Both the position numbers and the translations under genes were made by a program. 5,016 nucleotides of DNA from Anaerolineaceae bacterium UBA700 (GTDB taxonomy: Bacteria > Chloroflexota > Anaerolineae > Anaerolineales > Anaerolineaceae). Each line of letters starts with the position of its first letter. The first letter of the stretch is position 1. Where the stretch lies: positions 1 to 5,016 of the forward strand of contig DBMK01000349.1 in assembly GCA_002298885.1 (NCBI GenBank), given 5' to 3'. This document shows positions 1-5,016 of this stretch, piece after piece. The notes below the pieces were generated by a model. It was not told where the DNA came from, did no database searches, and saw only the letters and a program-made list of their open reading frames with translations.

Positions 1-27
1 ATCCGGGGCTGCTAAGCAGCCCCGGAT
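1..27 (-). terminator. GC-rich hairpin, probable terminator of the GH130 transcript
   Basis: Bases 1-12 and 16-27 are perfect inverted repeats (12 bp, mostly G/C) around a 3-base loop, TAA. The hairpin lies 20 bases past the GH130 stop codon, where an intrinsic terminator is expected. The T-tract for minus-strand transcription would fall left of base 1, outside the window, so it cannot be seen. Reading on the plus strand, no T-run follows the right arm. The stem is certain; the terminator role is inferred from position. Confidence 0.75.
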
Positions 28-47
28 GCCGTTTAATGCAGTCAATA

Positions 48-923
48 TTATGATAACGCCGCCAGCATCTCCGCAAAAGAGCAGGTCGCGACCCCCATAA
101 CCCTATCCGCACCCCCGTAGAATACGTACAGCACGCCGTCCTTGACGGCCTGTCCGCAACTAAACACCACGTTGGGCACGTCCCCCTTCAGCTCCCAGGG
201 TTCCACCGGTTCCAGGATCGGCTGGGGCAGCCTGGCGATCACTTTGGCCGGATCCTCGCGGTCCAGCAGGGCGGCTCCCAGGCGGTAAACGTTATTCTTA
301 TCCACCGCATGGTAGATCAGCAGCCAGCCCTTTTCGGTCCACAGTGGCGGCCCGGCGATGCCCACCTTTTTTTGCTCCCACGAATCGGGGACCGGCGCCA
401 TGATCGATTGGTGGCTGTCCCAATGCATCAAATCGTCCGAATAGGCCAGCCAGATGTTCGGCTCGCGCCGGTGCAGCAGGCAGTAGCGCCCCTTGATCCG
501 GCTGGAGAAAAGGGCGGCGTCCTTGTTGTCCTCATCCGGCAGGATGATCCCGACCCGCTTCCAGCTCACCAGGTTCTCCGATTCGGCCAGCGAGACGCGG
601 ATGCCGCGGTTGGAATAAGCGGCATAAACCAGGTAATATTTGCCCTCCAGTTCCGTCAGGCGCGGGTCTTCGACGCCGCGCCGTTCGTATTCGTCGCCAG
701 GGCGCAGCACCGGCTGGTCGAGCCGCAGCCAATGGTAGCCATCCTGGCTCACGGCGTAGCCGATGCTCGAAACGTAATCGATGCTTTGTGCCCGGTAGTG
801 CATGTGGAACAGGCCGTTGTGGTAGAAGGCCGCCGCATTGAAAACGTTCAAGGCTTCCCATGCATTCAGCGGGTTGGGTCTCAGGATCGGGTTACCTGGA
901 TAGCGGTTTAAAGATATTCCCAT
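48..923 (-). CDS. GH130 family beta-mannoside phosphorylase / glycosidase
   Basis: This 291-residue cytoplasmic protein (no signal peptide) has the five-bladed propeller signature of glycoside hydrolase family 130. That family mostly phosphorolyses beta-mannosides to mannose-1-phosphate; some subfamilies hydrolyse beta-1,2-mannosides. Visible family motifs are NPILRP (11-16), FNAAA (28-32), IGYAVSQDG (54-62), VEDPR (84-88, with D86 in the position of the catalytic acid), NKDAALF (133-139), HRR (151-153), IYHAVD (203-208), ALLD (218-221), NVVFSCG (251-257) and YGGAD (269-273). The basic residues R152/R153 and H205 match positions used for phosphate in phosphorylases, favouring phosphorolysis; this is family inference. 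The start fits the family N-terminus (RYPGNPIL) although the upstream Shine-Dalgarno is poor. The start lies 4 bases after the DUF3105 stop, suggesting translational coupling. The exact linkage and acceptor sugar cannot be read from sequence. Confidence 0.9.
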   Translation of the reverse strand: MGISLNRYPGNPILRPNPLNAWEALNVFNAAAFYHNGLFHMHYRAQSIDYVSSIGYAVSQDGYHWLRLDQPVLRPGDEYERRGVEDPRLTELEGKYYLVYAAYSNRGIRVSLAESENLVSWKRVGIILPDEDNKDAALFSSRIKGRYCLLHRREPNIWLAYSDDLMHWDSHQSIMAPVPDSWEQKKVGIAGPPLWTEKGWLLIYHAVDKNNVYRLGAALLDREDPAKVIARLPQPILEPVEPWELKGDVPNVVFSCGQAVKDGVLYVFYGGADRVMGVATCSFAEMLAALS

Positions 924-927
924 CTAT

Positions 928-1533
928 TTATTGTCCATCCGGTTCGGGGGCCTGGTAGCGATTGGTCAGCACGAATTTTTGCATCACGGTTTCGTCCACC
1001 ACAGGCATGTTCAGCACCTGTCCCCACGAGCTCATCGCCAGGGGAATGGTCAGCGAGCTCCACGGGAAGGCAATCACCTTGGTGCCTCCAACGGCGTTAA
1101 TCACGTTCTGGATCGACTGTTTCAGCGCAGTGCAATTCGTGCCAGGGATAGCGCAATTGTACCAGAAGATCACGTAGCCATGTTCCAGGCTGTGGACCAG
1201 GTAGCCCTCCGGATGCGGCGGCAGGCTGGCCAGGTCGCTTTCCTGGTAGAACTTGGCCGGCCAGGGAGTGTCGTAATGGTGCCCGCCGGCCGGCGGGTTG
1301 GAATTGTATTGCCCCGGGTCGGAATAGGACGGTATGTGGTCGCGCGAGGTGATCGGCACCGGCGTGCCCATCAGCGTGCTGGCTGCGGAGACCTGGGGTT
1401 GGGTTCCGCCCTGGATTACGAGCACGGCGATAACAATGACGATAATTCCGACTGCGCCGATAATCAGGATGGTAGGTAGGGACGACTGCCGGCGAGCCTG
1501 GCGCCGCGAGGTTTTACGGGCTATTCTACTCAT
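928..1533 (-). CDS. Membrane-anchored DUF3105 domain protein
   Basis: This is a 201-residue protein of unknown function. A very basic N-terminus (residues 1-16, many R/K) precedes one hydrophobic segment (about 20-40), giving a probable N-in signal anchor with the remainder outside the cytoplasm. The exported part carries the DUF3105 hallmarks: NSNPPAGGHHY (77-87), VHSLEHGYVIFWY (113-125) and a late SSW (168-170). H85, H86, H114 and H118 are clustered in the conserved motifs and could bind metal or form an active site; this is inference. C127 and C134 lie seven residues apart and could form a disulfide outside the cell. A Ser/Thr/Pro-containing linker (about 44-65) joins anchor and domain. 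The start is the first ATG of the frame. The only Shine-Dalgarno-like bases (GGAG, 1547-1550) are 13 bases away, so initiation may be weak. GH130 follows after 4 bases. No catalytic function is known to me. Confidence 0.85.
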   Translation of the reverse strand: MSRIARKTSRRQARRQSSLPTILIIGAVGIIVIVIAVLVIQGGTQPQVSAASTLMGTPVPITSRDHIPSYSDPGQYNSNPPAGGHHYDTPWPAKFYQESDLASLPPHPEGYLVHSLEHGYVIFWYNCAIPGTNCTALKQSIQNVINAVGGTKVIAFPWSSLTIPLAMSSWGQVLNMPVVDETVMQKFVLTNRYQAPEPDGQ

Positions 1534-1624
1534 GATTAAATCTAAGCTCCATCTGGATAATATTGATCGTTGTAGTCTATATTATCACCGAAATAATAAT
1601 TAAGCCTTAATAAAGCTTAAGCAT
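1534..1624 (-). promoter_or_regulatory. AT-rich spacer, possible promoter region for the DUF3105-GH130 pair
   Basis: The 91-base spacer is clearly AT-rich compared with the GC-rich genes on both sides, as is usual for a promoter region. GATAAT (minus strand, 1581-1586) and TATTAT (minus strand, 1557-1562) each resemble a -10 hexamer, but neither has a convincing -35 hexamer at 16-18 bases. With the hairpin at 1600-1620, this is where a new transcript most plausibly begins. No operator was recognised. Confidence 0.3.
1591..1620 (-). terminator. Weak AT-rich terminator-like hairpin after the mutarotase gene
   Basis: TTAAGC (1600-1605) pairs with GCTTAA (1615-1620), and two further A-T pairs form inside with a bulged base at 1606, leaving a 4-base loop. 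In the minus-strand transcript the stem is followed by TTATTATTTC (1590-1599), a U-rich run. It starts 4 bases past the mutarotase stop codon. The stem is short and AT-rich, so termination would be leaky at best. Confidence 0.4.
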
Positions 1625-2503
1625 TTAGTCCGGCGTTTCGCCGGTGTGCAGCCGCTGGCTGCCGGACCAGTGCTCAGAAGGCTCCAGGCTCACAGGCCGG
1701 CTGGCGATAGCCGCCTCGATGCAAACCATACGCCGGTAGCCCTCTGGTTCCAGGTCCGCCAGGGCGGCGCCTACCTCGCGCCACGGGTTCCACACCACCA
1801 CGTCCGGGAAGCCGCGGCCTTCGATTACTACCCTGTGCTCCCCTTCGACCAGGCTCAATTTTGCGCTTACACCCGGGTAAACTCGATCAACTTCGCCATC
1901 GAACGCCAGCTCCGCACCTTCCTGGGCGCCTTCGGCGCCGCTCCGGGTCGAATCGATGTACCGTTTACCGCCCAGGCCGGTGATCCGCACTCCGGAAATG
2001 TCGGTCACAGCCAGGTAGGTGTGCAGGGCTGCGCTGAACGTGAACGCACTCGAGTCCCGATTGAATACGGATAGAGTCAGCGCCAGGTCTTGCCCGCCGA
2101 CGGCCACTTCCAACTCTGCAGAAAAAGCGTATGGCCAGGCGCTGCGGGTGGCCAGGGTATCCTTCAGCCGGAACACGGCCCTGGCTGCGGCCGCTTGCAA
2201 TCCGGCTTCGATAAATTCCCAATCCATCCGCCGGGCAAACCCATGCTTGGGCAGCGGCCCCATCCCCGAAAACTGGGGGAAAATGACTGGCACCCCGCCG
2301 CGGATCGCCGTCTGCGGGCTGAATTCCGAGGTTTGGCTCAGGAAAAGCTGTTCGTTGCCTGCGGCTGGGACCCACGAGGTTACGTGGGCGCCGTGGAGAT
2401 AAATTTCGGCCCGCGCCCCGTCGGGGGCTGAAAGGACAACCTTTGGAAGTCCGTTACCTCCAGGGGTGAGGTTGGCAGGGGAGGGATTGCTGGTGTACGG
2501 CAT
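1625..2503 (-). CDS. D-hexose-6-phosphate mutarotase (aldose 1-epimerase superfamily)
   Basis: This 292-residue cytoplasmic protein is a YeaD/YMR099C-type member of the galactose mutarotase-like fold. These enzymes interconvert alpha and beta anomers of glucose-6-phosphate and related hexose phosphates. Supporting motifs are YLHGAHVTSW (35-44), IRGGVPVIFPQF (67-78), PKHGFAR (85-91), ALHTYLAV (159-166), DRVYP (206-210), VVVWNPW (235-241) and CIEAA (261-265). By family comparison H161 and E263 are the catalytic acid/base pair, and R68 and R91 are candidates for phosphate contact. The length is normal for the family. The gene starts 48 bases after the kinase stop, with no terminator between, so it may be the distal gene of the signalling operon. 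Substrate preference between glucose-, mannose- and galactose-6-phosphate cannot be told. Confidence 0.92.
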   Translation of the reverse strand: MPYTSNPSPANLTPGGNGLPKVVLSAPDGARAEIYLHGAHVTSWVPAAGNEQLFLSQTSEFSPQTAIRGGVPVIFPQFSGMGPLPKHGFARRMDWEFIEAGLQAAAARAVFRLKDTLATRSAWPYAFSAELEVAVGGQDLALTLSVFNRDSSAFTFSAALHTYLAVTDISGVRITGLGGKRYIDSTRSGAEGAQEGAELAFDGEVDRVYPGVSAKLSLVEGEHRVVIEGRGFPDVVVWNPWREVGAALADLEPEGYRRMVCIEAAIASRPVSLEPSEHWSGSQRLHTGETPD

Positions 2504-2507
2504 GGAA

Positions 2508-2514
2508 TCACCTC
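2508..2514 (-). promoter_or_regulatory. Strong ribosome binding site of the mutarotase gene
   Basis: The minus strand reads GAGGTGA, with a following T extending the match to the 16S rRNA 3' end, 4 bases before the ATG at 2503. It fixes the start codon. It also suggests the mutarotase is translated independently of the kinase even if co-transcribed. Confidence 0.8.
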
Positions 2515-2551
2515 GATAAAATTTGATTTTTGGGTCTGTTTCGGACTTTGG

Positions 2552-3688
2552 TTAACCGCCAGCGGGGTTTTCTACCGGCTTCGGCAGCTCGATTGTGAAA
2601 GTCGTCCCCTGGGAAAGCTGGCTTTCGACGGATATCTTTCCGCCGTGAGCCTGGACCAATTGGCGGGCGATGGCCAGGCCCAGCCCGCTGCTCGCATCCT
2701 TGCCGCCCGGCCGGGCCGGGTCGCCGTGCCAGAAACGATCGAAGATGAAAGGCAGGTCCTCGGGCGGGATGCCGCTGCCATTGTCCGCCACCTGGATGCG
2801 CACGGCATCCGCGGTGGCCCTGGCACACAGGCTGATCTTCCCCTCCGGCCCGGTATGGCGCAGGGCGTTGGCGACCAGGTTGCTCAGCACCTGGTCCAGT
2901 CGCCCGGCGTCGCCCATCACGGTAAGAGCGGGTTCGCCGGCTGCCGGCGCATCGACGGTCAGGCTGACCTCACCGGCGTCAGCCAGGTCGCTGAAACTGG
3001 TGGCCACGTCGTCGAGCAGGTCACCGACATCCACTTCCTCTTTATTCAGGTGGAGCTGCCCGGCTTCGGCCAGGGAGAGCGTACGCAAGTCTTCCACCAG
3101 GCGCGAGAGCTGCTGCGTCTCGCTGAGCAGCAGCTCGATCTTTTCGGAGTCTGCCTGGTACACGCCGTCCTGGATCCCCTCCAGGTTGCCCTGGATGATG
3201 TGCAGGGGGGTGCGCAGCTCGTGGGCCACGTCGGCGGTGAGGTTACGCCGCAACAGGTCGCTGCGTTCCAGCTCGGCGACCATGCGGTTGAAGGAAACGG
3301 CCAGCCGGTGAAATTCCCCGCGTCCCTCCTCCGGGACGCGCACCTTCAGATCCCCTTCGGCGACGGCGTCGGCGGCCGCCATCAAGTGTGCCAGCGGATT
3401 GACGATGCCCATGAAGTTGCGGCTGGCGATTGCCACGGCCAGCAGCGGGAAGAACAGCGCCAACCCGCAGCCTGCCAGCCACACCATCAGTGTGACCTGC
3501 TCGCCGCCCCCGAATAGGCGTGTCAGCAGGAAGGCCAGCCCTGCCATGCCGATCAGGAAAAGTAATAACACGGTGCCGGCGATGCGCACGAAGCGCCCAA
3601 ATAAAAAGCGGCGCTTGTGCTGCCAGGGCGGGTTCTGTTCGTCGTGAAGCGGCCATCTATAACGCCAGGGTCTGCCAGAATTTCTCAT
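2552..3688 (-). CDS. HAMP-containing sensor histidine kinase with minimal extracytoplasmic loop
   Basis: This 378-residue membrane kinase has, in order: a basic, Trp/Pro-rich cytoplasmic N-terminus (1-34), TM1 (about 36-58), a very short loop (about 60-66), TM2 (about 67-89), HAMP (about 90-142), a HisKA dimerisation domain with the H-box DVAHELRTP (153-161, phospho-acceptor H156), and an HATPase_c domain with the N-box around N270/N274, G1 DNGSGIP (302-308), F-box FDRFW (316-320) and G2 SGLGLAIA (334-341). All catalytic motifs are intact. It should autophosphorylate and pass phosphate to the adjacent regulator. The ATG overlaps the regulator stop by one base (TGATG), implying translational coupling; the start has no strong Shine-Dalgarno of its own. 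With about seven residues between the membrane helices there is no periplasmic sensor domain, so the stimulus is probably sensed in the membrane or via a partner protein. The stimulus itself is unknown. Confidence 0.95.
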   Translation of the reverse strand: MRNSGRPWRYRWPLHDEQNPPWQHKRRFLFGRFVRIAGTVLLLFLIGMAGLAFLLTRLFGGGEQVTLMVWLAGCGLALFFPLLAVAIASRNFMGIVNPLAHLMAAADAVAEGDLKVRVPEEGRGEFHRLAVSFNRMVAELERSDLLRRNLTADVAHELRTPLHIIQGNLEGIQDGVYQADSEKIELLLSETQQLSRLVEDLRTLSLAEAGQLHLNKEEVDVGDLLDDVATSFSDLADAGEVSLTVDAPAAGEPALTVMGDAGRLDQVLSNLVANALRHTGPEGKISLCARATADAVRIQVADNGSGIPPEDLPFIFDRFWHGDPARPGGKDASSGLGLAIARQLVQAHGGKISVESQLSQGTTFTIELPKPVENPAGG

Positions 3689-4389
3689 CAGGTTTTATCC
3701 AGCAGTTCTTCATTAAACTTATAACCGATGCCGTAAACGGTCAGCACATAGCGCGGTTCGGCCGGGTCGTCCTCGATCTTACGCCGCAGGTTCTTGATGT
3801 GGGCGTCGATGCTGCGGTCGTAGCCATCGAAGACGATGCCGTGCAGCCGGTCCAGCAGTTGGGCGCGGGTGAAAATTTGCCCAGGGTGCTGGGCCAGGGT
3901 GGCCAGCAGGTTGAATTCGATGCGCGACAGCTTGACCGCCGCTCCGCCGCGGCTGAAGCGGTGGCCTTCCAGGTCGATTTCCAGGTCGGCCACCCGCACC
4001 AGGCCAGGCGATGGATTGGTTGCGCCGCGCGCCCGGCGCAACACCGTGCGCACCCGCGCCACCAACTCGCGGGGTGAGAATGGCTTTGAAATGTAATCGT
4101 CCGCACCCAGCTCCAGCCCGATCAGGCGGTCGGCTTCCTCGACCCGCGCTGTGAGCATGATAATCGGGACGTCGGATTCGCGCCGCAGCGTCCGGCATAC
4201 GTCCAGGCCGTCCATCCCCGGCAGCATCAGGTCGAGCACCACCAGGTCCGGGCGTTCACGCCGGGCGGCTGCCAGGGCTGCATTTCCATCTGCGGCGCTC
4301 AGGACGCGGAAGCCGGCACGTTCCAGGTAGTCGCGTGCCAGCTTGACAATTTGAACTTCGTCATCGACGATCAGAATGAGCTCGTTCAT
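3688..4389 (-). CDS. OmpR/PhoB-family response regulator
   Basis: This 233-residue DNA-binding regulator has an N-terminal receiver (about 4-117) and a C-terminal winged-helix domain (about 130-226). The receiver has the acidic pair D9/D10, phospho-acceptor D53 (in VVLDLMLPGMDG), T80 and K102 (YISKPF), so it should be phosphorylatable. The effector domain has the expected LSRIEFNLL (154-162), recognition-helix region DRSIDAHIKNLRRKI (191-205) and the C-terminal hairpin YVLTVYGIGYKF (214-225). The start gives the usual MNELILIVDDE opening, although no good Shine-Dalgarno precedes it. The upstream membrane-protein gene ends 40 bases before, and the kinase gene overlaps the stop by one base. Its partner is almost certainly that kinase. 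OmpR-type regulators bind direct repeats spaced about one helical turn, and a candidate array lies at 4966-4996. Confidence 0.96.
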   Translation of the reverse strand: MNELILIVDDEVQIVKLARDYLERAGFRVLSAADGNAALAAARRERPDLVVLDLMLPGMDGLDVCRTLRRESDVPIIMLTARVEEADRLIGLELGADDYISKPFSPRELVARVRTVLRRARGATNPSPGLVRVADLEIDLEGHRFSRGGAAVKLSRIEFNLLATLAQHPGQIFTRAQLLDRLHGIVFDGYDRSIDAHIKNLRRKIEDDPAEPRYVLTVYGIGYKFNEELLDKT

Positions 4390-4429
4390 TCAATTAAGTT
4401 TACCCGATAACCGGCGGCGTGTTCAAGCT

Positions 4430-4855
4430 TTAGACGGTCTTGTTGGTTGGGTCGCCGGTTTGCTTTTCTTTCTCGGCCCGTTCCTTCTGGCGCGCTTCCC
4501 ACTCTTTCATGAATTCTGGATCCGGTCCGCGGCCCCAATAGCCGTGTCCACCCCCGTAGTAATGCCGTCCGCCGAAGCGGAACAGCCCGCCGATCAAGAA
4601 CAAGACGAACAGGAAGAATCCGATCCCCAGGATCCATCCGAAGGGGTGGAAGAAGAAGGGAAACCCGAATCCAATCCAATAGGGCGGGTAGACGGGCGCA
4701 GGTGCCGCGCTGCTGGCGCCGTTTTGGGCAGCCAGGGCGCTGGCCTGGTATCCCTGAGTGTATCCGGCCTGGTAGAGCGCAATGCCCCCGCCGACCAGCA
4801 AGCCGAGCAGGATGAGGGTCAAAAAGAACCTGAGAAATATACTTCCGCGAAACAT
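4430..4855 (-). CDS. Small two-helix membrane protein of unknown function, linked to the two-component system
   Basis: I do not recognise a named family for this 141-residue protein. Visible parts are: a short basic N-terminus (R3, R9), TM1 (about 8-28), a roughly 40-residue Tyr/Gln/Ala/Pro-rich segment (29-60, including YQAGYTQGYQA at 28-38), an aromatic stretch IGFGFPFFFHPFGW (61-74), TM2 (about 73-92), a Gly/His/Tyr/Trp-rich patch HYYGGGHGYWGRG (98-110) and a charged, probably helical tail (about 113-131). The positive-inside rule puts both ends in the cytoplasm and the 29-70 segment outside. The start is fixed by GAGGAGG 4 bases upstream of the ATG. It is the first gene of an apparent operon with the response regulator and kinase, so an accessory or stress-sensing role with that kinase is a reasonable inference, not shown. 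Alternative long frames over this region lack membrane segments and codon sense. Confidence 0.8.
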   Translation of the reverse strand: MFRGSIFLRFFLTLILLGLLVGGGIALYQAGYTQGYQASALAAQNGASSAAPAPVYPPYWIGFGFPFFFHPFGWILGIGFFLFVLFLIGGLFRFGGRHYYGGGHGYWGRGPDPEFMKEWEARQKERAEKEKQTGDPTNKTV

Positions 4856-4859
4856 ACAG

Positions 4860-4866
4860 CCTCCTC
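4860..4866 (-). promoter_or_regulatory. Strong ribosome binding site of the small membrane protein gene
   Basis: The minus strand reads GAGGAGG 4 bases before the ATG at 4855. This near-consensus site decides the start and supports this frame over the overlapping longer frames. Confidence 0.8.
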
Positions 4867-4881
4867 AATTTGTTCTAACTT

Positions 4882-4924
4882 CCGGGTTAATCCTGGCTGG
4901 CTCCGCCGGCCAGGATTAACCCGG
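4882..4924. repeat. Perfect 16-bp inverted repeat (hairpin) in the operon leader
   Basis: Bases 4882-4897 (CCGGGTTAATCCTGGC) are exactly complementary to 4909-4924, separated by 11 bases. In plus-strand RNA the stem extends by a U-G and three G-C pairs to a 3-base loop; in minus-strand RNA one A-C mismatch interrupts this extension. No T-run follows the stem in either direction, so it is not a standard intrinsic terminator. It lies 15 bases from the ribosome binding site of the membrane-protein gene, inside the presumed 5' leader, and could be an mRNA-stabilising or attenuating hairpin, an operator palindrome, or a dispersed genomic repeat. Confidence 0.85.
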
Positions 4925-4965
4925 TAACTATTTTCGAACTCATGCAAAGTATGCCAGGAGGCTGT

Positions 4966-4996
4966 GAAATAATTATGAAATTGTTGCGGAAATAAT
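4966..4996. promoter_or_regulatory. Three phased GAAAT direct repeats, candidate response-regulator operator
   Basis: GAAAT occurs on the plus strand at 4966, 4977 and 4989, giving spacings of 11 and 12 bases. The first and third copies extend to an identical GAAATAAT (4966-4973 and 4989-4996). Direct repeats near one helical turn are the usual layout of OmpR/PhoB-type binding sites, and the operon encodes such a regulator. The repeats overlap the proposed promoter, which would suit autoregulation. The region is AT-rich, so chance is not excluded. Confidence 0.4.
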
Positions 4997-5001
4997 GTGA
5001 A
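4972..5001 (-). promoter_or_regulatory. Putative sigma-70-type promoter of the membrane protein-regulator-kinase operon
   Basis: On the minus strand, TTCACA (4996-5001, five of six bases of the -35 consensus) and CATAAT (4972-4977, five of six of the -10 consensus) are separated by 18 bases. Transcription would begin near 4965, giving a leader of about 110 bases that contains the 16-bp inverted repeat. All downstream genes are in this orientation. Confidence 0.45.
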
Positions 5002-5016
5002 CTGGGCTGTTTTAAA

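Noticed and set aside
309..911. 200-residue plus-strand open frame opposite the GH130 gene
   Set aside because: It is compositionally odd with no domain, and lies entirely antisense to a clear GH130 gene.
931..1479. 182-residue plus-strand open frame opposite the DUF3105 gene
   Set aside because: The minus-strand frame has DUF3105 motifs and a membrane anchor; the plus frame is His/Arg/Val-rich without any motif.
2504..2551. AAAAT/ATTTT inverted repeat between the kinase and mutarotase as a terminator
   Set aside because: It is a five-base A/T-only stem with no G/C and no following T-run, too weak to terminate.
2645..3517. 290-residue open frame on the plus strand antisense to the histidine kinase
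   Set aside because: The kinase on the minus strand has every expected motif. The plus-strand product has no recognisable domain and is a typical GC-rich shadow frame.
4390..4429. Internal promoter before the response regulator (TTGAAC with TAAACT at 18 bases on the minus strand)
   Set aside because: Each hexamer matches only four of six consensus bases and the gap is a normal intra-operon spacer.
4376..4927. 183-residue plus-strand open frame with a Glu/Gln-rich middle, and a 160-residue minus-strand frame at 4386-4868
   Set aside because: Both overlap the small membrane protein gene, which has a near-consensus ribosome binding site and clear membrane segments. The acidic run is the antisense of hydrophobic Phe/Leu codons.
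4975..4995. Six-codon plus-strand frame (MKLLRK) with AGGAGG 13 bases upstream, as a possible leader peptide or divergent gene start
   Set aside because: It is too short, has poor spacing, has no gene following in the window, and overlaps the minus-strand promoter elements.

Overview
The window is a compact, GC-rich bacterial segment in which all six recognisable genes lie on the minus strand, so it reads from the right end (5016) to the left end (1). The protein repertoire (GH130 phosphorylase, DUF3105 protein, hexose-6-phosphate mutarotase, and a two-component system next to a small membrane protein) and the protein style suggest a Chloroflexota (Anaerolineae-like) genome. This is inferred from family distribution only. 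No rRNA, tRNA, CRISPR array, transposase or phage gene was seen.

Region by region, in transcription order: (1) 4856-5016 is a leader and control region with a plausible promoter, three GAAAT repeats about one helical turn apart, and a perfect 16-bp inverted repeat just ahead of a strong ribosome binding site. (2) 4430-4855 encodes an unrecognised 141-residue protein with two predicted membrane segments. (3) 3688-4389 is an OmpR/PhoB-type response regulator, and (4) 2552-3688 is its HAMP/HisKA histidine kinase; the two overlap by one base (TGATG). (5) 1625-2503 is a YeaD-type D-hexose-6-phosphate mutarotase, 48 bases after the kinase, with an excellent ribosome binding site. (6) 1534-1624 is an AT-rich spacer with a weak terminator-like hairpin. 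(7) 928-1533 is a membrane-anchored DUF3105 protein. (8) 48-923 is a GH130 mannoside phosphorylase/glycosidase starting 4 bases after the DUF3105 stop. (9) 1-27 is a perfect GC-rich hairpin, the likely end of that transcript.

The likely transcription units are membrane protein - regulator - kinase (- mutarotase), then DUF3105 - GH130. The kinase has almost no extracytoplasmic loop, so it probably senses within the membrane or through a partner, and the co-located small membrane protein is the natural candidate. The mutarotase and GH130 enzyme both fit hexose and hexose-phosphate metabolism, but nothing in the sequence proves the two-component system regulates them. Most of the window is ordinary accessory metabolism and signalling. 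The least explained parts are the small membrane protein with its structured leader, and the DUF3105/GH130 pairing.
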